From Bathymodiolus brooksi (lineage: Eukaryota > Mollusca > Bivalvia > Mytilida > Modiolidae), in the NCBI GenBank assembly GCA_963680875.1, contig OY804589.1, forward strand, positions 25,098,353 to 25,162,352: a stretch of DNA of 64,000 nt, in the 5' to 3' direction. Of the stretch, positions 33,471 through 47,639 are shown piece by piece (position 1 is the stretch's first letter; every line of letters starts with the position of its first letter). Below the pieces are notes generated by a model that saw nothing but the letters and a program-made list of their open reading frames with translations, made no database searches and was not told the DNA's origin. The translations under genes were made by a program, and so were the position numbers.

Positions 33471-34017
33471 TTTCAATAATAAATATATCTACTAAACTAT
33501 GTCAAACTACACATGCTTAAATAACATTCATTTTACTCCAGTAAAGACACAATGATAGTGAAATTACAAGAGACAGTTCAATTATTTCCTCGGTGTAGAT
33601 TATTACTGTCACACATTCTTGTGGGAAAACAAATTTATTAAATGAATTGGCCCGTAACAAACTTTGATTTTCTTATAAGCTGACAGACTCCATATTTTTA
33701 GCTGCCAATTAAATAACATTAAAATGGACAATAAGAACACATTACTATAGTTATTATGTCACCCTATAGGGATTCATGTCACGGTCGCACCGTATTTTAC
33801 TCTGTGTTTATTATTTATTGAACTGATTTAGACTTGAAAAGGGCAAACAGACATTAACATTGGTGATTCATGACAATGAACCATAAAACATATGCACAAG
33901 ACGAATTACATTTACTGACAACAAGTCATATCTTGACATAGAAGTTAGCCAATAGCAAGCCAATGTCACATAATTTTGCAACAGGAATAAAGGAAATGTT
34001 TATAGAATTGGCAAAAC

Positions 34018-34505
34018 GGTTATGGTGTTTAACGCCACTTTCAACAAAATATCGGTTATATCATGGCGGTCAGTTTTATTGGTTAAAACCATCGACCTGT
34101 GCTACGTTACCCACGCAGCGTTAAGGAGTAAGAGTACACAGTGACTGGATTCGAATCTGTTTAATGTGTCCGAGTGGAACGACATAATTACATGTAGATC
34201 GTCGTTTCAGTGCGCGAGCACTATAAACATTAAACTAAGTTTGTTGGTCTAGTACAATGCGGACATTATCATTATCTCATCCAAATGTAGTTGGTTCTTG
34301 CCATGATATGCATGTATATGAAGATTTTCTCTTTTGGCGATACACAAAACTCACGAACTCACTTGTGTTCTCGATACAACATTATGTGATAAAGTTTATT
34401 AATGACTTGCGGCAGGTTGGTGGTTTTCCCCGGTATCCTCCATCAATTGACCTAAAATCCACAATGTAACTGAAATATTGTTGAAAGTGGCGTTAAGCAC
34501 CATGA
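34018..34505. mobile_element. Nested SINE fragments (A2 paralogue)
   Basis: Same three-part arrangement as 3,247-3,741: minus-strand SINE end, third-family fragment, plus-strand SINE end. Shortened at the final ccctaacc. Confidence 0.6.
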
Positions 34506-34686
34506 CCCTAACCTCAGTATTTGCTCATTTGGCTATGAACAGTGATCACTTTCTCACTGTCATTTGGCCTTTGCATGGTCTGTCCTTCGATATACAGCTC
34601 CTGATTACGCCATTAGTATCTCCAAACTCTGTTAATGTAGATATTGCATTGAATCAAGCATTTAAATGAAGACATAATGATGCATT

Positions 34687-37600
34687 TTCCCCATGTCTTT
34701 TGAAATGGAATACAAATAGTATGTTACCATATAGTCTTATTTGAATATTCCCCATGTCTTTTGAAATGGAATACAAATAATATGTTACCATATAGTCTTA
34801 TTTGAATATTCCCCATGTCTTTTGAAATGGAATACAAATAGTATGTTACCATATAGTCTTATTTGAATATTCCCCATGTCTTTTGAAATAAAATATAAAT
34901 AGTATGTTACCATATAGTCTTATTTGAATATTCCCCATGTCTTTTGAAATGGAATACAAATAGTATGTTGCCATATAGTCTTATTTAAATATTCCCCGTG
35001 TCTTTTGAAATGGAATACAAATAGTATGCTACCATATAGTCTTATTTGAATATTCCCCATGTCTTTTGAAATGGAATACAAATAGTATGTTACCATATAG
35101 TCTTATTTGAATATTCCCCATGTCTTTTGAAATGGAATCCAAATAGTGTGTTACCATATAGTCTTATTTGAATATTCCCCATGTCTTTTGAAATGGAATA
35201 CAAATAATATGTTACCATATAGTCTTATTTGAATATTCCCCATGTCTCTTGAAATGGAATACAAATAGTATGTTACCATATAGTCTTATTTGAATATTCC
35301 CTATGTCTTTTGAAATGAAATACAAATAATATGTTACCATATAGTCTTATTTGAATATTCCCCATGTCTTTTGAAATGGAATACAAATAGTATGTTACCA
35401 TATAGTCTTATTTGAATATTCCCCATTTCTTTTGAAATGGAATACAAATAGCATGTTACCATATAGTCTTATTTGAATATTCCCCATGTCTTTTGAAATG
35501 AAATACAAATAGTATGTTACCATATAGTCTTATTTGAATATTCCCCATGTCTTTTGAAATGGAATACAAATAATATGTTACCATATAGTCTTATTTGAAT
35601 ATTCCCCATGTCTTTTGAAATGGAATACAAATAGTATGTTACCATATAGTCTTATTTGAATATTCCCCATGTCTTTTGAAATGGAATACAAATAGTATGT
35701 TACCATATAGTCTTATTTGAATATTCCCCATGTCTTTTGAAATGAAATACAAATAATATGTTACCATATAGTCTTATTTGAATATTCCCCATGTCTTTTG
35801 AAATGGAATACAAATAGTATGTTACCATATAGTCTTATTTGAATATTCCCCATATCTTTTGAAATGGAATACAAATAGCATGTTACCATATAGTCTTATT
35901 TGAATATTCCCCATGTCTTTTGAAATGAAATACAAATAATATGTTACCATATAGTCTTATTTGAATATTCCCCATGTCTTTTGAAATGGAATACAAATAA
36001 TATGTTACCATATAGTCTTATTTGAATATTCCCCATGTCTTTTGAAATGGAATACAAATAATATGTTACCATATAGTCTTATTTGAATATTCCCCATGTC
36101 TTTTGAAATGGAATACAAATAGTATGTTACCATATAGTCTTATTTGAATATTCCCCATGTCTTTTGAAATAAAATATAAATAGTATGTTACCATATAGTC
36201 TTATTTGAATATTCCCCATGTCTTTTGAAATGGAATACAAATAGTATGTTGCCATATAGTCTTATTTAAATATTCCCCGTGTCTTTTGAAATGGAATACA
36301 AATAGTATGCTACCATATAGTCTTATTTGAATATTCCCCATGTCTTTTGAAATGGAATACAAATAGTATGTTACCATATAGTCTTATTTGAATATTCCCC
36401 ATGTCTTTTGAAATGGAATCCAAATAGTGTGTTACCATATAGTCTTATTTGAATATTCCCCATGTCTTTTGAAATGGAATACAAATAATATGTTACCATA
36501 TAGTCTTATTTGAATATTCCCCATGTCTCTTGAAATGGAATACAAATAGTATGTTACCATATAGTCTTATTTGAATATTCCCTATGTCTTTTGAAATGAA
36601 ATACAAATAATATGTTACCATATAGTCTTATTTGAATATTCCCCATGTCTTTTGAAATGGAATACAAATAGTATGTTACCATATAGTCTTATTTGAATAT
36701 TCCCCATTTCTTTTGAAATGGAATACAAATAGCATGTTACCATATAGTCTTATTTGAATATTCCCCATGTCTTTTGAAATGAAATACAAATAGTATGTTA
36801 CCATATAGTCTTATTTGAATATTCCCCATGTCTTTTGAAATGGAATACAAATAATATGTTACCATATAGTCTTATTTGAATATTCCCCATGTCTTTTGAA
36901 ATGGAATACAAATAGTATGTTACCATATAGTCTTATTTGAATATTCCCCATGTCTTTTGAAATGGAATACAAATAGTATGTTACCATATAGTCTTATTTG
37001 AATATTCCCCATGTCTTTTGAAATGAAATACAAATAATATGTTACCATATAGTCTTATTTGAATATTCCCCATGTCTTTTGAAATGGAATACAAATAGTA
37101 TGTTACCATATAGTCTTATTTGAATATTCCCCATATCTTTTGAAATGGAATACAAATAGCATGTTACCATATAGTCTTATTTGAATATTCCCCATGTCTT
37201 TTGAAATGAAATACAAATAGTATGTTACCATATAGTCTTATTTGAATATTCCCCATGTCTTTTGAAATGGAATACAAATAATATGTTACCATATAGTCTA
37301 ATTTGAATATTCCCCATGTCTTTTGAAAGGAAATACAAATAGTATGTTACCATATAGTCTTATTTGAATATTCCCCATGTCTTTTGAAATGGAATACAAA
37401 TAATATGTTACCATATAGTCTTATTTGAATATTCCCCATGTCTTTTGAAATGGAATACAAATAGTATGTTACCATATAGTCTTATTTGAATATTCCCCAT
37501 GTCTTTTGAAATGAAATACAAATAGTATGTTACCATATCGTCTTATTTGAATATTCCCCATGTCTTTTGAAATGGAATACAAATAACATGTTACCATATA

Positions 37601-37860
37601 GTCTTATTTGAATATTCCCCATGTCTTTTGAAATGAAATACAAATAGTATGTTACCATATAGTCTTATTTGAATATTCCCCATGTCTTTTGAAATGAAAT
37701 ACAAATAGTATGTTACCATATAGTCTTATTTGAATATTCCCCATGTCTTTTGAAATGAAATACAAATAGTATGTTACCATATAGTCTTATTTGAATATTC
37801 CCCATGACTTTTGAAATGAAATACAAATAGTATGTTACCATATAGTCTTATTTGAATAGT
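34687..37860. repeat. 61-bp minisatellite, about 52 units
   Basis: First and last tgaaat positions (34,701 and 37,812) are 3,111 bases apart, exactly 51 x 61, so there is no net indel. Unit: aatggaatacaaatagtatg, ttaccatatagtcttatttg, aatattccccatgtcttttg, a. Variants (gaatcc, ctcttg, cccatttct, gttgcc) recur in the same order 1,281 bases (21 units) apart, showing a block duplication. Confidence 0.97.
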
Positions 37861-37892
37861 AAGTAACATGGCATTGACATTTATATAATAAT

Positions 37893-37910
37893 GTGATCTT
37901 GTCCACATTA
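37893..37910. other. Scar where the A1/A3 hairpin is missing
   Basis: Reads gtgatcttgtccacatta. In A1 and A3 a hairpin of about 170-220 bases occupies this exact point between gtggtcttgt and ccacatt. Confidence 0.75.
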
Positions 37911-38770
37911 ATATCATTATTATACTGAGTGTCTAATTTTCCAGGTAATATGCCGAAATATTACAGTACCAAATATCACTACAGAAACTTACACGAAGTA
38001 TAATAATGACATTTAACAAGTCAGAATAAGTTGATGTAAAAATATTTTTGTGTTTAATGGTATGTCTGCATTTAATTGACAGAATAAGTTGTTATAAACA
38101 TATTTTTGTGTTTAATGGTATGTCTGGAAGATATTTTAATTGCCAAATTGGAATGTTCAATCTGTTGATTCCTCCAAAGAACGTACCACATAAGTGCCCA
38201 CCATTTGTTTTTTATGTCCTTGTACTCCGTTTACGCCTTTTACCTTTTATTATCAACTCTAAAAAGTGTCGTGAAAGTAGGATAATTATTAGATGCATAT
38301 AAATATTCTGTATTAAGTTAGTATTTCAAACAACTCTATAATCCAGTGCATGGGGAGATGTATTGTATCGTTGCCACTTGCTTAGACGTTTGTATAATAT
38401 ACCATATTTCCTGTGACTGTATGATGAATTATTCGTGATCGTATGTAATATATTAAAATTGCTGAATTAGATTGTTTTCAAAAAACAGGAGAAAAATATA
38501 TATATATATATAATATATAATTATATACATTGTGTATGCAAGCTTAAACACGTGTTCTAGTGATCTAGATCGCTGAACATAAGGCTAGGCTAAGCGATTG
38601 GTACTGTAGTGTATCAAAGGTGTGAATTCAAATCCCGTTGAGAGTACGTAGGACTAAAATGTTGTCTCTTCAAAAATACCACTCCTACACTATTGTGTTG
38701 AATTTCCAGACGCATATATGTTGTATTGTTTATATTGTGATAAAACAGTAGAGAAAACCAAAGAGACAAT

Positions 38771-41700
38771 GAGGTATGGACAGTAAAGTTACACAAGACA
38801 TACAACGATGAGGTATGGACAGTAAAGTTACACAAGACATACAACGATGAGGTATGGACAGTAAAGTTACATAAGACATACAACGATGAGGTATGGACAG
38901 TAAAGTTACACAAGACATACAACGATGAGGTATGGACAGTAAAGTTACACAAGACATACAACGATGAGGTATGGACAGTAAAGTTACACAAGACATACAA
39001 CGATGAGGTATGGACAGTAAAGTTACACAAGACATACAACGATGAGGTATGGACAGTAAAGTTACACAAGACATACAACGATGAGGTATGGACAGTAAAG
39101 TTACACAAGACATACAACGATGAGGTATGGACAGTAAAGTTACACAAGACATACAACGATGAGGTATGGACAGTAAGGTTACACAAGACATACAACGATG
39201 AGGTATGGACAGTACAGTTACACAAGACATACAACGATGAGGTATGGACAGTAAAGTTACACAAGACATACAACGATGAGGTATGGAGAGTAAAGTTACA
39301 CAAGACATACAACGATGAGGTATGGAGAGTAAAGTTACACAAGACATACAACAATGAGGTATGGACAGTAAAGTTACACAAGACATACAACGATTAGGTA
39401 TGGACAGTAAAGTTACACAAGACATACAACGATGAGGTATGGACAGTAAAGTTACACAAGACATACAACGATGATGTATGGACAGTAAAGTTACACAAGA
39501 CATACAACAATGAGGTATGGACAGTAAAGTTACACAAGACATACAACGATGAGGTATGGACAGTAAAGTTACACAAGACATACAACGATGAGGTATGGAC
39601 AGTAAAGTTACACAAGACATACAACGATGAGGTATGGACAGTAAAGTTACACAAGACATACAACGATGAGGTATGGACAGTAAAGTTACACAAGACATAC
39701 AACAATGAGATATGGACAGTAAAGTTACACAAGACATACAACGATGAGGTATGAACAGTAAAGTTACACAAGACATACAACGATGAGGTATGGACAGTAA
39801 AGTTACACAAGACATACAACGATGAGGTATGGACAGTAAAGTTACACAAGACATACAACGATGAGGTATGGACAGTAAAGTTACACAAGACATACAACAA
39901 TGAGGTATGGACAGTAAAGATACACAAGACATACAACGATGAGGTATGGACAGTAAAGTTACACAAGACATACAACGATGAGGTATGGACAGTAAAGTTA
40001 CACAAGACATACAACGATGAGGTATGGACAGTAAAGTTACACAAGACATACAAGGATGAGGTATGGACAGTAAAGTTACACAAGACATACAACAATGAGG
40101 TATGGACAGTAAAGTTACACAAGACATACAACAATGAGGTATGGACAGTAAAGTTACACAAGACATACAACGATGAGGTATGGACAGTAAAGTTACACAA
40201 GACATACAACGATGAGGTATGGACAGTAAAGTTACACAAGACATACAACGATGAGGTATGGACAGTAAAGTTACACAAGACATACAACGATGAGGTATGG
40301 ACAGTAAAGTTACACAAGACATACAACGATGAGGAATGAACAGTAAAGTTACACAAGACATACAACGATGAGGTATGGTCAGTAAAGTTACACAAGACAT
40401 AAAACGATGAGGTATGGACAGTAAAGTTACACAAGACATACAACGATGAGGTATGGACAGTAAAGTTACACAAGACATACAACAATGAGGTATGAACAGT
40501 AAAGTTACACAAGACATACAACGATGAGGTATGGACAGTAAAGTTACACAAGACATACAACGATGAGGTATGGACAGTAAAGTTACACAAGACATACAAC
40601 GATGAGGTATGGACAGTAAAGTTACACAAGACATACAACAATGAGGTATGGACAGTAAAGTTACACAAGACATACAACGATGAGGTATGGACAGTAAAGT
40701 TACACAATACATACAACGATGAGGTATGGACAGTAAAGTTACACAAGACATACAACGATGAGGTATGGAGAGTAAAGTTACACAAGACATACAACGATGA
40801 GGTATGGACAGTAAAGTTACACAAGACATACAACGATGAGGTATGGACAGTAAAGTTACACAAGACATACAACGATGAGGTATGGACAGTAAAGTTACAC
40901 AAGACATACAACGATGAGGTATGGACAGTAAAGTTACACAAGACATACAACGATGAGGTATGGACAGTAAAGTTACACAAGACATACAACGATGAGGTAT
41001 GGACAGTAAAGTTACACAAGACATACAACGATGAGGTATGGACAGTAAAGTTACACAAGACATACAACGATGAGGTATGGACAGTAAAGTTACACAAGAC
41101 ATACAACGATGAGGTATGGACAGTAAAGTTACACAAGACATACAACGATGAGGTATGGACAGTAAAGTTACACAAGACATACAACGATGAGGTATGGACA
41201 GTAAAGTTACACAAGATATACAACGATGAGGTATGGACAGTAAAGTTACACAAGACATACAACGATGAGGTATGGAGAGTAAAGTTACACAAGACATACA
41301 ACGATGAGGTATGGACAGTAAAGTTACACAAGATATACAACGATGAGGTATGGACAGTAAAGTTACACAAGACATACAACGATGAGGTATGGACAGTAAA
41401 GTTACACAAGACATACAACGATGAGGTATGGACAGTAAAGTTACAAAAGACATACAACGATGAGGTATGGACAGTAAAGTTACACAAGACATACAACGAT
41501 GAGGTATGGACAGTAAAGTTAAACAAGACATACAACGATGAGGTATGGACAGTAAAGTTACACAAGACATACAACGATGAGGTATGGACAGTAAAGTTAC
41601 ACAAGACATACAACGATGAGGTATGGACAGTACAGTTACACAAGACATACAACGATGAGGTATGGACAGTAAAGTTACACAAGACATACAACGATGAGGT

Positions 41701-44700
41701 ATGGACAGTACAGTTACACAAGACATACAACGATGAGGTATGGACAGTAAAGTTACACAAGACATACAACGATGAGGTATGGACAGTAAAGTTACACAAG
41801 ACATACAACGATGAGGTATAGACAGTAAAGTTACACAAGACATACAACGATGAGGTATGGACAGTAAAGTTACACAAGACATACAACGATGAGGTATGGA
41901 CAGTAAAGTTACACAAGACATACAACGATGAGGTATGGACAGTAAAGTTACACAAGACATACAACGATGAGGTATGGACAGTAAAGTTACACAAGACATA
42001 CAACGATGAGGTATGGACAGTAAAGTTACACAAGACATACAACGATGAGGTATGGACAGTAAAGTTACACAAGACATACAACGATGAGGTATGGACAGTA
42101 AAGTTGCACAAGACATACAACGATGAGGTATGGACAGTAAAGTTACACAAGACATACAACGATGAGGAATGGACAGTAAAGTTACACAAGACATACAACG
42201 ATGAGGTATGGACAGTAAAGTTACACAAGACATACAACGATGAGGTATGGACAGTAAAGTTACACAAGACATACAACGATGAGGTATGGACTGTAAAGTT
42301 ACACAGGACATACAACGATGAGGTATGGACAGTAAAGTTACACAAGACATACAACGATGAGGTATGGACAGTAAAGTTACACAAGACATACAACGATGAG
42401 GTATGGACAGTAAAGTTACACAAGACATACAACGATGAGGTATGGACAGTAACGTTACACAAGACATACAACGATGAGGTATGGACAGTAAAGTTACACA
42501 AGACATACAACGATGAGGTATGGACAGTAAAGTTACACAAGATATACAACGATGAGGTATGGACAGTAAAGTTACACAAGACATACAACGATGAGGTATG
42601 GAGAGTAAAGTTACACAAGACATACAACGATGAGGTATGGACAGTAAAGTTACACAAGATATACAACGATGAGGTATGGACAGTAAAGTTACACAAGACA
42701 TACAACGATGAGGTATGGACAGTAAAGTTACACAAGACATACAACGATGAGGTATGGACAGTAAAGTTACAAAAGACATACAACGATGAGGTATGGACAG
42801 TAAAGTTACACAAGACATACAACGATGAGGTATGGACAGTAAAGTTACACAAGACATACAACGATGAGGTATGGACAGTAAAGTTACACAAGACATACAA
42901 CGATGAGGTATGGACAGTAAAGTTACACAAGACATACAACGATGAGGTATGGACAGTACAGTTACACAAGACATACAACGATGAGGTATGGACAGTAAAG
43001 TTACACAAGACATACAACGATGAGGTATGGACAGTACAGTTACACAAGACATACAACGATGAGGTATGGACAGTAAAGTTACACAAGACATACAACGATG
43101 AGGTATGGACAGTAAAGTTACACAAGACATACAACGATGAGGTATAGACAGTAAAGTTACACAAGACATACAACGATGAGGTATGGACAGTAAAGTTACA
43201 CAAGACATACAACGATGAGGTATGGACAGTAAAGTTACACAAGACATACAACGATGAGGTATGGACAGTAAAGTTACACAAGACATACAACGATGAGGTA
43301 TGGACAGTAAAGTTACACAAGACATACAACGATGAGGTATGGACAGTAAAGTTACACAAGACATACAACGATGAGGTATGGACAGTAAAGTTACACAAGA
43401 CATACAACGATGAGGTATGGACAGTAAAGTTGCACAAGACATACAACGATGAGGTATGGACAGTAAAGTTACACAAGACATACAACGATGAGGAATGGAC
43501 AGTAAAGTTACACAAGACATACAACGATGAGGTATGGACAGTAAAGTTACACAAGACATACAACGATGAGGTATGGACAGTAAAGTTACACAAGACATAC
43601 AACGATGAGGTATGGACTGTAAAGTTACACAGGACATACAACGATGAGGTATGGACAGTAAAGTTACACAAGACATACAACGATGAGGTATGGACAGTAA
43701 AGTTACACAAGACATACAACGATGAGGTATGGACAGTAAAGTTACACAAGACATACAACGATGAGGTATGGACAGTAAAGTTACACAAGACATACAACGA
43801 TGAGGTATGGACAGTAAAGTTACACAAGACATACAACGATGAGGTATGGACAGTAAAGTTACACAAGACATACAACGATGAGGTATGGACAGTAAAGTTA
43901 CACAAGACATACAACGATGAGGTATGGACAGTAAAGTTACACAATACATACAACGATGAGGTATGGACAGTAAAGTTACACAAGACATACAACGATGAGG
44001 TATGGACAGTAAAGTTACACAAGACATACAACGATGAGGTATGGACAGTAAAGTTACACAAGACATACAACGATGAGGTATGGACAGTAAAGTTACACAA
44101 GACATACAACGATGAGGTATGGACAGTAAAGTTACACAAGACATACAACGATGAGGTATGGACAGTAAAGTTACACAAGACATACAACGATGAGGTATGG
44201 ACAGTAAAGTTACACAAGACATACAACGATGAGGTATGGACAGTAAAGTTACACAAGACATACAACGATGAGGTATGGACAGTAAAGTTACACAAGACAT
44301 ACAACGATGAGGTATGGACAGTAAAGTTACACAAGACATACAACGATGAGGTATGGACAGTAAAGTTACACAAGATATACAACGATGAGGTATGGACAGT
44401 AAAGTTACACAAGACATACAACGATGAGGTATGGACAGTAAAGTTACACAAGACATACAACGATGAGGAATGGACAGTAAAGTTACACAAGATATACAAC
44501 GATGAGGTATGGACAGTAAAGTTACACAAGACATACAACGATGAGGTATGGAGAGTAAAGTTACACAAGACATACAACGATGAGGTATGGACAGTAAAGT
44601 TACAAAAGACATACAACGATGAGGTATGGACAGTAAAGTTACACAAGACATACAACGATGAGGTATGGACAGTAAAGTTACACAAGACATACAACGATGA

Positions 44701-47610
44701 GGTATGGACAGTAAAGTTACACAAGACATACAACGATGAGGTATGGACAGTAAAGTTACACAAGACATACAACGATGAGGTATGGACAGTACAGTTACAC
44801 AAGACATACAACGATGAGGTATGGACAGTAATGTTACACAAGACATACAACGATGAGGTATGGACAGTACAGTTACACAAGACATACAACGATGAGGTAT
44901 GGACAGTAAAGTTACACAAGACATACAACGATGAGGTATGGACAGTAAAGTTACACAAGACATACAACGATGAGGTATAGACAGTAAAGTTACACAAGAC
45001 ATACAACGATGAGGTATGGACAGTAAAGTTACACAAGACATACAACGATGAGGTATGGACAGTAAAGTTACACAAGACATACAACGATGAGGTATGGACA
45101 GTAAAGTTACACAAGACATACAACGATGAGGTATGGACAGTAAAGTTACACAAGACATACAACGATGAGGTATGGACAGTAAAGTTACACAAGACATACA
45201 ACGATGAGGTATGGACAGTAAAGTTACACAAGACATACAACGATGAGGTATGGACAGTAAAGTTACACAAGACATACAACGATGAGGTATGGACAGTAAA
45301 GTTACACAAGACATACAACGATGAGGAATGGACAGTAAAGTTACACAAGACATACAACGATGAGGTATGGACAGTAAAGTTACACAAGACATACAACGAT
45401 GAGGTATGGACAGTAAAGTTACACAAGACATACAACGATGAGGTATGGACAGTAAAGTTACACAGGACATACAACGATGAGGTATGGACAGTAAAGTTAC
45501 ACAAGACATACAACGATGAGGTATGGACAGTAAAGTTACACAAGACATACAACGATGAGGTATGGACAGTAAAGTTACACAAGACATACAACGATGAGGT
45601 ATGGACAGTAAAGTTACACAAGACATACAACGATGAGGTATGGACAGTAAAGTTACACAAGACATACAACGATGAGGTATGGACAGTAAAGTTACACAAG
45701 ACATACAACGATGAGGTATGGACAGTAAAGTTACACAAGACATACAACGATGAGGTATGGACAGTAAAGTTACACAAGACATACAACGATGAGGAATGGA
45801 CAGTAAAGTTACACAAGACATACAACGATGAGGTATGGACAGTAAAGTTACACAAGACATACAACGATGAGGTATGGACAGTAAAGTTACACAAGACATA
45901 CAACGATGAGGTATGGACAGTAAAGTTACACAGGACATACAACGATGAGGTATGGACAGTAAAGTTACACAAGACATACAACGATGAGGTATGGACAGTA
46001 AAGTTACACAAGACATACAACGATGAGGTATGGACAGTAAAGTTACACAAGACATACAACGATGAGGTATGGACAGTAAAGTTACACAAGACATACAACG
46101 ATGAGGTATGGACAGTACAGTTACACAAGACATACAACGATGAGGTATGGACAGTAAAGTTACACAAGACATACAACGATGAGGTATGGACAGTACAGTT
46201 ACACAAGACATACAGCAATGAGGTATGGACAGTAAAGTTATACAAGACATACAACAATGAGGTATGGACAGTACATTTACACAAGACATACAACAATGAG
46301 GTATGGACAGTAAAGTTACACAAGACATACAACAATGAGGTAAGGACAGTAAAGTTACACAAGACATACAACGATGAGGTATGGACAGTACAGTTACACA
46401 AGACATACAACGATGAGGTATGGACAGTAAAGTTACACAAGACATACAACGATGAGGTATGGACAGTAAAGTTACACAAGATATACAACAATGAGGTATT
46501 GACAGTAAAGTTACACAAGACATACAACGATGAGGTATGGACAGTACAGTTACACAAGACATACAACGATGAGGTATGGACAGTAAAGTTACACAAGACA
46601 TACAACGATGAGGTATGGACAGTAAAGTTACACAAGACATACAACGATGAGGTATGGACAGTAAAGTTACACAAGACATACAACGATGAGGTATGGACAG
46701 TAAAGTTACACAAGACATAGAACGATGAGGAATGGACAGTAAAGTTACACAAGACATACAACGATGAGTTATGGACAGTAAAGTTACACAAGACATACAA
46801 CAATGAGGTATGGACAGTAAAGTTACACAAGACATACAACGATGAGGTATGGACAGTACGGTTACACAAGACATACAACGATGAGGTATGGACAGTAAAG
46901 TTACACAAGACATACAACGATGAGGTATGGACAGTAAAGTTACACAAGACATACAACGATGAGGTATGGACAGTAAAGTTACATAAGACATACAACGATG
47001 AGGTATGGACAGTATAGTTACACAAGACATACAACGATGAGGTATGGACAGTAAAGTTACACAAGATATACAACGATGAGGTATGGACAGTAAAGTTACA
47101 CAAGACATACAACGATGAGGTATGGACAGTAAAGTTACACAAGACATACAACGATGAGGTATGGACAGTAAAGTTACACAAGACATACAACGATGAGGTA
47201 TGGACAGTAAAGTTACACAAGACATACAACGATGAGGTATGGACAGTACAGTTACACAAGACATACAACGATGAGGTATGGACAGTAAAGTTACACAAGA
47301 CATACAACGATGAGGTATGGACAGTAAAGTTACACACGACATACAACGATGAGGTATGGACAGTACAGTTACACAAGACATACAACGATGAGGTATGGAC
47401 AGTAAAGTTACACAAGACATACAACGATGAGGTATGGACAGTAAAGTTACACAAGACATACAACGATGAGGTATGGACAGTAAAGTTACACAAGACATAC
47501 AACGATGAGGTATGGACAGTAAAGTTACACAAGACATACAACGATGAGGTATGGACAGTACAGTTACACAAGACATACAACGATGAGGTATGGACAGTAA
47601 AGTTACACAA
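38771..47610. repeat. 39-bp minisatellite, 226 units
   Basis: Unit: gaggtatggacagtaaagtt, acacaagacatacaacgat. First (38,771) and last (47,585) starts are 8,814 bases apart, exactly 226 x 39. Flanks are the left arm of the M pair: gagaaaaccaaagagacaat before and agatgcaataaaaaacacaa after. Because 39 is divisible by three, three of six frames remain open for kilobases (repeating HKTYNDEVWTVKL on plus, and CMSCVTLLSIPHR and SLYVLCNFTVHTS on minus). I regard these as artefacts of periodicity. Variant-bearing blocks repeat every 34 or 47 units. Confidence 0.97.
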
Positions 47611-47639
47611 AGATGCAATAAAAAACACAACATATAGAA

